A stretch of 7,058 nt of DNA from Bacillota bacterium. GTDB lineage: Bacteria > Bacillota > Clostridia > Lachnospirales > Lachnospiraceae. Under the pieces are notes generated by a model that had not been told where the DNA came from, did no database searches, and saw only the letters and a program-made list of their open reading frames with translations. The position numbers and the translations under genes were made by a program. The stretch lies in NCBI GenBank assembly GCA_023435505.1, contig JAEYRR010000321.1, forward strand, positions 1-7,058, read 5' to 3'. Shown here piece after piece: positions 1 through 6,380 of this stretch; position 1 is the stretch's first letter, and the number at the start of each line of letters is the position of its first letter.

Positions 1-22
1 CTGATGATAGCGGGAGGTCCTT

Positions 23-1171
23 ATGAACATTAAGAAAGAAGAAGAAAAACGAAGTAATTACATGATAAGGTTAAGAAAGTATTATCATAAATATCCAGAG
101 CTTAGTGGTAAAGAATATGAGACTTCAAAAAGAATTCGAGAAGAACTAGACAACATGGAGATTCCATATGTGGTTGCTGGGGAGACTGGAGTAATCGGTC
201 TTGTCGGTCATGGAGATCGTGTCATCGCACTACGGGCAGATATGGATGCCTTACATATACAAGAGAAGACAGAGGTGGGATACCGTTCGGTTCATGATGG
301 GGTTATGCATGCCTGTGGTCATGATGCTCATATGGCAGCCCTACTTGGGGCAGCAGATATCCTTAAGACCTTTGAAAAAGAGTTAAACTGTACCGTAAAA
401 CTAATTTTTCAGCCTTCCGAGGAAAACTGCCTGGGTGCGAGGATGATCTGTGAATCTGGTCAGATTGATGATGTGGAAGAAATATATGGTCTTCATGTAT
501 TTGGAGATATCCCATGTGGAAAGATATCCATACAGGCTGGTCCAAGAATGGCTGCTTCCGATATCTTTAAAATAAATATCCTTGGACGTTCCGGCCATGC
601 GGGAAAGCCACAGCAATGTGTGGATGCCACAGTAGTAGGGGCAGCCACGGTACTAAATATGCAGTCCATAGTCAGCAGGGAACTAGATCCTTTGCATCCG
701 GCTGTTGTGACAGTTGGAAAGCTGGAAAGTGGAACCGCTCACAATATTATATCTGGCGAAGCGTACATAGAAGGAACCGTTAGGACTTTTTCTCATGAGG
801 ATGGTAGTCACATTGAGCGGTCCATTAAACGAATTGTAAGTAATACGGCTGAGACCTACAATACAACAGCGGTAATTAACTACCAACGGTCTCTTCACCC
901 AGTGGTGATTAACGATGTAGCACTTTCAGAGAAAGCCTTAAAGGCTGCGGAGCAGGTCTTTGATAAGGAGAGTATTATAGATATTCCAAGAATGTTTTTA
1001 GGAGAGGATTTCTCTATCTATCAACAGCAGATACCAGGAGTATTTGCGTTTGTAGGGGCTGGCAATGAGTCTATGGGAAGAGCATATCCAAACCATCATA
1101 ATTGTTTTAATATTGATGAAAAAGCAGTACTCAATGCCACTATGTTATACCTGTCGTTTGTCTTGTATTAG
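23..1171 (+). CDS. M20 family metallopeptidase / N-acyl-amino acid amidohydrolase (M20D-like)
   Basis: This 382-residue protein is a full-length member of the M20 amidohydrolase family, which hydrolyses amide bonds in N-acyl amino acids, hippurate-like compounds or short peptides using two metal ions. Visible motifs in order are DMDALH at 73-78, HACGHDAH at 96-103 (likely metal ligands C98 and H100), QPSEE at 130-134 (E133 as catalytic base, E134 as ligand), GLH at 156-158 (H158 as ligand), GHAGKP at 191-196 in the dimerisation (lid) domain, and HHNCF at 358-362, where H358 is the likely last ligand. There is no signal peptide or membrane segment, so it should be cytoplasmic. The start at 23 is chosen because GGAGG lies at 13-17, five bases upstream; a later in-frame ATG at 62 has no such site. 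The substrate is unknown. The neighbouring importers suggest it processes imported acylated amino acids or peptides. Family assignment is secure; carboxypeptidase versus deacylase activity is not resolved. Confidence 0.93.
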   Translation: MNIKKEEEKRSNYMIRLRKYYHKYPELSGKEYETSKRIREELDNMEIPYVVAGETGVIGLVGHGDRVIALRADMDALHIQEKTEVGYRSVHDGVMHACGHDAHMAALLGAADILKTFEKELNCTVKLIFQPSEENCLGARMICESGQIDDVEEIYGLHVFGDIPCGKISIQAGPRMAASDIFKINILGRSGHAGKPQQCVDATVVGAATVLNMQSIVSRELDPLHPAVVTVGKLESGTAHNIISGEAYIEGTVRTFSHEDGSHIERSIKRIVSNTAETYNTTAVINYQRSLHPVVINDVALSEKALKAAEQVFDKESIIDIPRMFLGEDFSIYQQQIPGVFAFVGAGNESMGRAYPNHHNCFNIDEKAVLNATMLYLSFVLY

Positions 1172-1180
1172 GGTTCTATT

Positions 1181-1199
1181 TTATGGGATTATTCCGTAA
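1181..1199 (+). other. Small imperfect hairpin just after the hydrolase gene
   Basis: Bases 1181-1188 can pair with 1192-1199 around a three-base TTA loop, giving an 8-bp stem with two G-U wobbles. It starts 10 bases after the stop codon of the M20 gene and is not followed by a T-run, so it does not look like a complete intrinsic terminator. It could act as a 3' mRNA end structure, or it may be chance in AT-rich DNA. Confidence 0.2.
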
Positions 1200-1217
1200 G
1201 TCAGAGAATACAGTTTA

Positions 1218-1232
1218 AATTTACAGAAAAAA
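1218..1232. promoter_or_regulatory. CodY-box-like sequence upstream of the amino acid importer
   Basis: The 15 bases AATTTACAGAAAAAA match the known CodY consensus AATTTTCWGAAAATT at 12 positions. CodY is the branched-chain amino acid and GTP sensor of many Firmicutes and commonly represses amino acid and peptide importers under rich conditions. The site lies about 60 bases upstream of the -35 element of the importer operon, which is far for simple promoter occlusion. In AT-rich DNA a three-mismatch match can arise by chance, so this is only a candidate. Confidence 0.22.
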
Positions 1233-1253
1233 ACCCTAAGAGTTTCTTTTTTC
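1224..1253 (+). terminator. Weak, AT-rich terminator-like hairpin
   Basis: An A-run followed by AAAC (1231-1234) can pair with GTTT (1242-1245) and the following T-run (1247-1252), with one A-C mismatch and a loop of seven bases. The stem has only one G-C pair, so it would be weak. It is the only terminator-like structure I see between the M20 gene and the promoter of the amino acid importer. It may end transcription of the hydrolase inefficiently, or not at all. Confidence 0.25.
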
Positions 1254-1293
1254 ACTATAAAGTAACAAAATTGACGGACTTTTTTTCCTTTGG

Positions 1294-1325
1294 TTGACAT
1301 AGACACTTTAGTATGCTAATATAAT
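1294..1325 (+). promoter_or_regulatory. Predicted sigma-A promoter of the amino acid importer operon
   Basis: A perfect -35 hexamer TTGACA lies at 1294-1299. After 17 bases comes TAATAT at 1317-1322, preceded by TG at 1314-1315, which gives an extended -10 arrangement. A perfect TATAAT also lies at 1320-1325, but its 20-base spacing is less favourable. Either choice places the transcript start about 45-50 bases before the start codon at 1382, leaving a short leader with no obvious room for a riboswitch. Confidence 0.72.
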
Positions 1326-1368
1326 AAAGCAAATAGTACATAGTGTTTTATAAACGGGTAAATTGTAT

Positions 1369-1374
1369 AGGAGG
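1369..1374 (+). promoter_or_regulatory. Ribosome binding site that sets the start of the binding-protein gene
   Basis: AGGAGG at 1369-1374 lies 7 bases before the ATG at 1382 and only 4 before the adjacent ATG at 1379. This favours 1382 and rules against an upstream in-frame ATG at 1343, which has no ribosome binding site and would put charged and polar residues ahead of the lipoprotein signal. Confidence 0.8.
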
Positions 1375-1381
1375 AGATATG

Positions 1382-2212
1382 ATGAAAAGAATAACAAAGA
1401 TTTTAGCTCTTGTGCTTGCTTTAAGTATGGCACTGGCTTCTTGTGGATCAAAAGAGAATAATGCAGGTGGAAGCGATGATGGTAATAAAGATACTTCTCT
1501 AGAGTATGTAATGTCTAATAAAAAGCTGATATTAGGATTAGATGCTTCCTTTCCACCTATGGGATTTAAGGACAATGATAATAACATAGTTGGCTTTGAT
1601 ATTGATCTGGCCAAAGAAGTATGTAAGAGGATGGGCATAGAGCTTGTACTACAGCCGATTGATTGGAACTCCAAAGAGTTGGAATTAAAGAATAAGAATA
1701 TAGATTGTATCTGGAATGGACTTAGCTATTCAGAAGACAGAAATAAGTCTATGACATTAAGTCAGTCTTATATGGGCAATACCCAAGTAGGGGTTGTACT
1801 GGCAGATAGTACTATTAATTCTTTAAAGGACTTAGCAGGTAAGACAGTTGCAGTACAAAATGGTTCTACTGCATCAGATGCTATGGAAGCTCAAAAAGAG
1901 ATTACTTCTTCCTTAAAAGAGATGTTAAAGGTTGCAGACAATGTTCAGGCTATGATGGATCTTGAAATAGGAGGTTCAGACGCTGTTGTCATGGATGAGG
2001 TAGTAGCTCGTTATTATATGGAGAAGAATGCTGGCAAGTATAAATTACTGTCAGATAGCCTTGCAGAAGAAAAATATGTGATCGGCTTTAGAAAAGGTGA
2101 CGATGCATTATGTGCAGAAGTGGAAAAGCAATTAAAGGCAATGAAAGAAGATGGAACATTAGCTAAGATCAGTACAACCTGGTTTGGCTCAGATGTAACA
2201 ACGATTCAGTAA
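1382..2212 (+). CDS. Amino acid ABC transporter substrate-binding lipoprotein (SBP family 3)
   Basis: This 276-residue protein is the extracytoplasmic binding component of a polar amino acid importer. The N-terminus is a lipoprotein signal: positive MKR, a hydrophobic stretch and the lipobox LASC with Cys21, so it should be lipid-anchored on the outer face of the membrane. A polar Gly/Ser/Asp/Asn-rich linker follows to about residue 40. The mature domain shows DASFPPMGF at 54-62, the family signature GFDIDL at 71-76, an NGLSYSEDR stretch at 112-120 whose Arg120 is expected to bind the ligand carboxylate, and VVMDE at 202-206, where Asp205 sits at the usual ammonium-binding position. These are ligand-site features of alpha-amino acid binders, but the specific amino acid cannot be read with confidence. 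The adjacent ATG at 1379 would add one Met. The gene has its own promoter upstream and is followed by a strong terminator before the permease gene. Confidence 0.93.
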   Translation: MKRITKILALVLALSMALASCGSKENNAGGSDDGNKDTSLEYVMSNKKLILGLDASFPPMGFKDNDNNIVGFDIDLAKEVCKRMGIELVLQPIDWNSKELELKNKNIDCIWNGLSYSEDRNKSMTLSQSYMGNTQVGVVLADSTINSLKDLAGKTVAVQNGSTASDAMEAQKEITSSLKEMLKVADNVQAMMDLEIGGSDAVVMDEVVARYYMEKNAGKYKLLSDSLAEEKYVIGFRKGDDALCAEVEKQLKAMKEDGTLAKISTTWFGSDVTTIQ

Positions 2213-2230
2213 AGCAACTAAGTAAGGATA

Positions 2231-2265
2231 GGCTGTACACTTTAAGTGATACAGCCCTCTTTTTT
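2231..2265 (+). terminator. Strong intrinsic terminator between binding-protein and permease genes
   Basis: GGCTGTA at 2231-2237 pairs perfectly with TACAGCC at 2250-2256. The stem continues, past a one-base bulge, with CAC at 2238-2240 against GTG at 2246-2248 around a TTTAA loop. The tract CTCTTTTTT follows directly at 2257-2265. This is a textbook Rho-independent terminator 18 bases after the stop codon of the binding-protein gene. I see no convincing promoter between it and the permease start, so the permease and ATPase genes probably depend on partial readthrough. Confidence 0.87.
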
Positions 2266-2297
2266 CTCACTAAAAGCAGTTTTTGTTATCTTTGTAC

Positions 2298-2303
2298 GGG
2301 AGG
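2298..2303 (+). promoter_or_regulatory. Ribosome binding site that sets the permease start
   Basis: GGGAGG lies five bases before the ATG at 2309. A longer in-frame reading would start at 2246, but that ATG falls inside the terminator stem and lacks a ribosome binding site, so it is rejected. Confidence 0.8.
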
Positions 2304-2308
2304 ATATT

Positions 2309-2959
2309 ATGACACAGGAAGAGATCTTGAGTTTAGTAAAAAATATGTTATTTATATCTGGTGAAACAGGGAAAATCTTTCTGTTAACCCTGATTTTTTC
2401 ATTGCCCCTTGGACTAATTGTGGCTTTTGGTCGTATGTCCAAACTTAAAATCATTAATTGGCCAGTACGTTTTTTCTTACTGATTATGAGAGGAACTCCT
2501 TTGATTTTACAGCTATATGTATGTTTTTATGGACTACCATTGTTTCTTGATATTAAATTAGAGCGTTTTACAGCTGCAATTTTTGCTATGTCTATTAATT
2601 ACGCAGCTTATTTTGCTGAAATATACCGTTCAGGGTTAGAATCCATGCCAAAGGGACAGAAAGAGGCAGCAGTGGTTTTAGGCTTTACTAAGAATCAGAC
2701 CTTTTTTAAGATTACTTTACCTCAGGTGATAAAGAGAATTCTGCCACCAATGAGTAGTGAGTTTATGACTTTGGTAAAGGATACTGCACTGGTTTCTGTA
2801 ATTGGTGTTGCAGAGATCTATCAGTTGGCTACAGAAAGAATGAGTTTTCAAGGAAGTATGCTTCCAATTGTTATGGCAGGTGTATTTTATCTACTTATGA
2901 ACAGTGTTGTAGCCCGTTGCTTCTATGTGGCAGAGAAAAAGCTAAGCTATTATCAATAG
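2309..2959 (+). CDS. Amino acid ABC transporter permease (His/Glu/Gln/Arg family)
   Basis: This 216-residue integral membrane protein forms the channel of the polar amino acid importer and, as the only permease gene in the operon, probably works as a homodimer. It is of usual length for the family. Hydrophobic segments are seen at roughly 22-41, 54-80, 87-106, 155-170 and 183-205. The family hallmark RGTPLILQ is at 61-68. The cytoplasmic EAA loop that docks on the ATPase is at 119-138, with E119-A-A, G125 and I135-T-L-P. The gene lies downstream of the intrinsic terminator, and its TAG stop overlaps the ribosome binding site of the ATPase gene, with the next start 10 bases on, so these two genes are tightly coupled. 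Substrate is undetermined; amino acid derivatives such as cystine are possible but not shown. Confidence 0.93.
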   Translation: MTQEEILSLVKNMLFISGETGKIFLLTLIFSLPLGLIVAFGRMSKLKIINWPVRFFLLIMRGTPLILQLYVCFYGLPLFLDIKLERFTAAIFAMSINYAAYFAEIYRSGLESMPKGQKEAAVVLGFTKNQTFFKITLPQVIKRILPPMSSEFMTLVKDTALVSVIGVAEIYQLATERMSFQGSMLPIVMAGVFYLLMNSVVARCFYVAEKKLSYYQ

Positions 2960-2969
2960 GAGGAGACCA

Positions 2970-3725
2970 ATGAATGCGATTGAGATTAAAAATCTAGTAA
3001 AAAACTTTGGACATCTGGAGGTTTTAAAGGATATCAATCTTACAATAAAACAGGGTGAAATAGTTTCTATAATTGGCTCTTCAGGTTCCGGTAAATCTAC
3101 TTTACTTCGGTGTTTGACTAGATTGGAAACCATAAATTACGGAGACATCAGCATAGCGGGTATGAAGATGGTAACAAGTGAGTTTGGTAAGGTTACCTAC
3201 GCTGATAAAGATACCTTACATAAGATTCGCCTAAAGACTGGTTTGGTATTCCAGAGCTTTAATTTGTTTCCTCACTACTCTGTACTTCGGAATGTAACAG
3301 AAGCACCGATCCACGTGGTGGGTAAGGAGAAAGCAGTAGCTGAGAAGGAAGCAATTGCGATATTAATACGTTTAGGCCTAGAGGATAAGAAGGATTGTTA
3401 TCCATACCAGCTATCAGGTGGACAGTGCCAGCGTGTTTCTATAGCAAGGGCATTGGCATTGCAGCCGGATATCCTATTTTTTGACGAGCCAACCTCGGCC
3501 CTTGATCCGGAGTTAACTGGCGAGGTACTGAAGGTGATAAAATCCTTAACCGCACTGAATATGACCATGGTGATTGTTACTCATGAGATGAGCTTTGCCA
3601 GAGAGATTTCAGATCGTATGATTTTCATGGATGATGGGATTGTAGTAGAGGATGGAACCCCGGATGAGGTATTTTCCTCAACAAATGAGAGAACAAGAAG
3701 TTTTTTAGGAAAATTTATGGATTAA
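2970..3725 (+). CDS. Amino acid ABC transporter ATP-binding protein
   Basis: This 251-residue cytoplasmic ATPase drives the polar amino acid importer by binding the permease EAA loop. All nucleotide-binding motifs are intact: Walker A GSSGSGKST at 36-44, Q-loop Gln95 in VFQSFNLFPH, signature LSGGQ at 148-152, Walker B ILFFDE at 168-173, D-loop SALD at 176-179 and switch His205 in VTHE. A longer connecting stretch at about 65-90, and the VTEAPIHVVG segment at 109-118, recall the HisP-type subgroup rather than the shorter GlnQ type; that comparison is from memory. The AGGAGG ribosome binding site at 2958-2963 overlaps the permease stop codon. A Cys (153) follows the LSGGQ signature where Gln is usual; this should not abolish activity. 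No strong terminator follows the gene, so readthrough into the next operon is possible. Confidence 0.95.
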   Translation: MNAIEIKNLVKNFGHLEVLKDINLTIKQGEIVSIIGSSGSGKSTLLRCLTRLETINYGDISIAGMKMVTSEFGKVTYADKDTLHKIRLKTGLVFQSFNLFPHYSVLRNVTEAPIHVVGKEKAVAEKEAIAILIRLGLEDKKDCYPYQLSGGQCQRVSIARALALQPDILFFDEPTSALDPELTGEVLKVIKSLTALNMTMVIVTHEMSFAREISDRMIFMDDGIVVEDGTPDEVFSSTNERTRSFLGKFMD

Positions 3726-3749
3726 ATCTTAAACATGCGTAATTTCCCC

Positions 3750-3790
3750 TTGTATTTTTTTGACAGAGAAGGTATGATAATTGCGACAAT
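3750..3790 (+). promoter_or_regulatory. Probable promoter region of the family-5 importer operon
   Basis: The 100-base gap contains two overlapping possibilities. TTGTAT at 3750-3755 and TATGAT at 3773-3778 are 17 bases apart, giving a good -10 but a poor -35. A perfect TTGACA at 3760-3765 pairs only with GACAAT at 3785-3790 at a long 19-base spacing. A small inverted repeat, ATTG-CGA-CAAT, lies at 3780-3790 and could be an operator half-site pair or chance. A promoter here is likely, but which pair is used is undecided. Confidence 0.5.
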
Positions 3791-3825
3791 GTTAATGGGA
3801 GAATATTATTTCGTGGAGGGAAAAC

Positions 3826-5391
3826 ATGAAAAAACAAGCATACACATTATTTTCCCTTTTGTTACTTGTGACTTCTATTGCACTGAGCGGATGTTCAGGT
3901 GATAAGAACGATAACAAGCAGAACGGGAAAACTCCAAGTAGCGATAATATGTCTCAGGAACCTACCTACGGGGGTGACGTAGTAGTAGGTATTCAACAGG
4001 ATTTAGACAGTCTTGACCCACATAAAGCAGTAGCGGCAGGAACTTCTGAAGTCTTATTTAATATTTTCGAAGGTTTAGTAAAACCGACTGAAAATGGTGA
4101 CTTAGTTCCAGCGGTAGCAAGAGATTATAAAATTTCTGACGATGGAACTGTATATACATTCATATTAAGGGATGGTATCAAGTTCCACAATGGAAAGCTT
4201 GTTACCGTAGAGGATATTGTATATTCTGTAAAGAGAAGCGCTGGTTTATTGGAGGATGAGGATGCATCCATCAATGTGAAATCGGCGCTTTCTAATATTT
4301 CAGACGTAGCTGCGATAGATGACAAAACTGTTAAAATAACGTTGAAGACTCCTGATACTGAGCTGCTTGCATACTTAACAACAGCGATACTACCAGAAGG
4401 TTATGACAAACAGGAGACTACTCCAATAGGTACAGGTCCATTTAAATTTGTGTCATTTTCTCACCAACAGAGCCTAGTTATGGAGAAAAATGAGGACTAC
4501 TGGGGTGAAAAACCTTACCTAGATAAGGTTACCTTTAAGATTGTGGAAAAGGCGGAAACCGCTATGACAGAATTACAGGGCGGAACCATTGATATCTTCC
4601 CATATCTTACAATTGATCAGGCTAACCAGCTAGAAGCGAAGTTCAACATTAAGATTGGTAACATGAACTTGGTTCAGGGACTTTTCTTAAATAATCAAAA
4701 GGCTCCTTTTGATAATCCAAAGGTAAGAGAGGCTCTTAACTATGCTGTAAATCGTCAGGAAATCTTAGATTTTGTGGCTGGTGGCAATGGAACGGTAATT
4801 CAAAGTGGTGTATTCTCAGGCTTTACTAAGTATTATGATGAGAGTCTGGCAACCTATTATTCTCAGGACATCGAAAAGGCTAAGGCTTTGCTATCTGAAG
4901 CTGGCTATGGAAAAGGCTTAACCTTTACCATCACAGTGCCAAGCGGTTACCAGTATCATGTAGATACAGCCCAGGTCATTGTTGAGCAGCTAAAAAAGGT
5001 AGGAATAACAGCTAAAATTCAGACGGTAGAGTGGAACAGCTGGTTAAGTGATGTATACAGTAGCCGTAATTATGAGGCGACCGTCATAGGGTTAGATGCT
5101 CCACTGGCAGCCAGAGATCTGTTAGGAAGATACGGCTCCACTGCACCTAACAACTTTATTAATTATTCGAATAGTGAATATGATAAGATTTTAGAGGAAG
5201 CTTTGGCTACAACGGATGATGCAACCAAGGTGAACGACTATAAAAAACTACAGAGAATACTTACAGAAGATAGTGCCTCTGTGTATCTGGCAGATCCATC
5301 TCTTATGGTGGCAATGAATAAGAAGCTATCAGGATATACGTTCTATCCGGTCTATGTACAGGATATGTCTAAAGTGTATTATGTAAAATAA
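3826..5391 (+). CDS. Peptide/nickel-type ABC transporter substrate-binding lipoprotein (SBP family 5)
   Basis: This 521-residue protein is the binding component of an importer of the oligopeptide/dipeptide/nickel class and is full length for the family. The N-terminus has a lipoprotein signal with lipobox LSGC and Cys23, then a polar Lys/Asn/Asp/Ser linker to about residue 45, so it should be anchored outside the membrane. The mature domain begins with the typical GGDVVVGIQQDLDSLDPHKA region. The family signature covers about 98-123, with DG at 106-107, YTF at 110-112, LRDG at 114-117 and KFHNG at 119-123. GTGPF at 202-206 is a second family hallmark, followed by the EDYWG stretch. GGAGGG at 3815-3820, five bases upstream, supports the start. 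Members bind peptides, but also nickel complexes, opines, sugars or glutathione, so peptide specificity is inferred mainly from the adjacent Dpp-like permeases and the nearby hydrolase. No terminator is seen before the permease gene, 38 bases downstream. Confidence 0.93.
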   Translation: MKKQAYTLFSLLLLVTSIALSGCSGDKNDNKQNGKTPSSDNMSQEPTYGGDVVVGIQQDLDSLDPHKAVAAGTSEVLFNIFEGLVKPTENGDLVPAVARDYKISDDGTVYTFILRDGIKFHNGKLVTVEDIVYSVKRSAGLLEDEDASINVKSALSNISDVAAIDDKTVKITLKTPDTELLAYLTTAILPEGYDKQETTPIGTGPFKFVSFSHQQSLVMEKNEDYWGEKPYLDKVTFKIVEKAETAMTELQGGTIDIFPYLTIDQANQLEAKFNIKIGNMNLVQGLFLNNQKAPFDNPKVREALNYAVNRQEILDFVAGGNGTVIQSGVFSGFTKYYDESLATYYSQDIEKAKALLSEAGYGKGLTFTITVPSGYQYHVDTAQVIVEQLKKVGITAKIQTVEWNSWLSDVYSSRNYEATVIGLDAPLAARDLLGRYGSTAPNNFINYSNSEYDKILEEALATTDDATKVNDYKKLQRILTEDSASVYLADPSLMVAMNKKLSGYTFYPVYVQDMSKVYYVK

Positions 5392-5401
5392 AACTTTATT
5401 T
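5386..5401 (+). repeat. Short all-AT inverted repeat over the stop codon of the family-5 binding protein
   Basis: AAATAAA at 5386-5392 is followed, after two bases, by its inverse TTTATTT at 5395-5401. The TAA stop codon at 5389-5391 is inside the left arm. An RNA hairpin here would contain only A-U pairs and need a larger loop, so it would be weak. It is not a terminator, since it has no G-C pairs and no trailing T-run. Confidence 0.25.
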
Positions 5402-5429
5402 CAAGAATAATAGGAAAGGCGGTAGAAAG

Positions 5430-6380
5430 ATGAAATATTTGATTAAAAAGATTATAACTCTCATCTTAGCATTGTTTGTCGTTTCTTTTTTGACTTTTAT
5501 CGCCTTTCAGCTTATTCCAGGAGATAGTGCTTTAAAAAGTTTAGGAACCGATGCGACACCAGAACAGGTAGAAGCTCTCCGTAATCAGCTGGGATTAAAT
5601 GATCCAGTGTTGGTACGCTATGGAAACTGGTTAAAAGGTGCCATTACAGGCGACCTTGGGAATTCCTTAAGCTATGGGACTTCTGTCAGTTCTCTGATTG
5701 GAGAGCGCCTGCCAGTAACCTTATCGTTAGCTCTGATGTCCTTAGTGATGATTCTGGTAATTTCACTGCCTCTTGGAATCCTAACATCAAAGAAAGAAAA
5801 ATCAAAATGGGAAGGGGTATGGCAATTCTTTATTCAGTTAGGGATGGCCATACCTCCTTTCTTCCTTGGAATGATTATTACTCTGGTCTTTGGCATTTTT
5901 TTAAAATGGTTTACTCCGGGGGCCTTTGTTTCCTGGGGAGAAAACAAGGCAGAATTTCTTATGTATATGATATTTCCAGCTGTTGCAGTAGCTATTCCGA
6001 AGATTGCTATGATGACTAAGTTTTTAAGAAGTTCGATGAAAAGGCAGATCTCTTTAGATTATGTCAGAACAGCGAAGAGTAAAGGAAATAATACTCGTGG
6101 AATTATGGTGAGACATGTGCTAAAAAATGCACTGATTCCGGTGATAACTTTTCTAGCTATGATAATTGCAGAGATTTTTGCCGGAAGCATCATTGTAGAG
6201 CAGGTATTTAACTTACCGGGATTGGGACGTTTATTGGTAGCGGGTATATCCAATCGAGATTTTCCTGTTGTACAGGCCATTGTGTTATATATTGCAGCCT
6301 TAGTGCTGATTTTGAATTTTATTGTAGATATACTGTATCAGGTATTGGATCCACGAGTACGGGAGGAAGTGACAAGTTGA
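5430..6380 (+). CDS. ABC transporter permease, DppB/OppB type
   Basis: This 316-residue membrane protein is the first of two permeases that form a heterodimeric channel for the family-5 importer. It begins with the family-typical helix MKYLIKKIITLILALFVVSF, followed by FQLIPGD at 26-32, the external segment with LGLNDP at 54-59, and GDLGNS at 74-79. Further membrane segments lie at roughly 97-119, 134-158, 177-196, 236-258 and 280-304. The EAA-type cytoplasmic loop is at about 211-237 (YVRTAKSKG through RHVLKNALIP), and FNLPGLGRLL at 260-269 is a conserved C-terminal hallmark. Length is normal. The ribosome binding site is an AAAGGCGG stretch at 5415-5422, seven bases before the ATG and weaker than those of its neighbours. 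The stop codon overlaps the start of the next gene. Confidence 0.94.
   Translation: MKYLIKKIITLILALFVVSFLTFIAFQLIPGDSALKSLGTDATPEQVEALRNQLGLNDPVLVRYGNWLKGAITGDLGNSLSYGTSVSSLIGERLPVTLSLALMSLVMILVISLPLGILTSKKEKSKWEGVWQFFIQLGMAIPPFFLGMIITLVFGIFLKWFTPGAFVSWGENKAEFLMYMIFPAVAVAIPKIAMMTKFLRSSMKRQISLDYVRTAKSKGNNTRGIMVRHVLKNALIPVITFLAMIIAEIFAGSIIVEQVFNLPGLGRLLVAGISNRDFPVVQAIVLYIAALVLILNFIVDILYQVLDPRVREEVTS
6361..6366 (+). promoter_or_regulatory. Ribosome binding site inside the first permease gene, supporting the TTG start of the second
   Basis: GGGAGG lies in the last codons of the first permease gene, 10 bases before TTG at 6377. The next in-frame ATG, at 6392, is 25 bases away with no site of its own. 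The spacing of 10 is on the long side, but the overlap with the preceding stop fits translational coupling. Confidence 0.6.

Noticed and set aside
1343..1381. Upstream extension of the family-3 binding protein from ATG 1343
   Set aside because: It would put polar residues before the lipoprotein signal peptide, and it ignores the AGGAGG at 1369-1374.
1172..1381. Possible riboswitch or T-box leader before the amino acid importer
   Set aside because: The predicted transcript start near 1330 leaves about 50 bases of leader, too short for these elements, and no T-box or known riboswitch core sequence was recognised.
1348..1674. 108-residue open frame on the minus strand
   Set aside because: It lies wholly antisense to the well-supported binding-protein gene, has no ribosome binding site I can support, and its translation resembles no family.
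2246..2308. 21-codon upstream extension of the amino acid permease
   Set aside because: The ATG at 2246 is inside the terminator stem and has no ribosome binding site, while GGGAGG stands correctly before the ATG at 2309.
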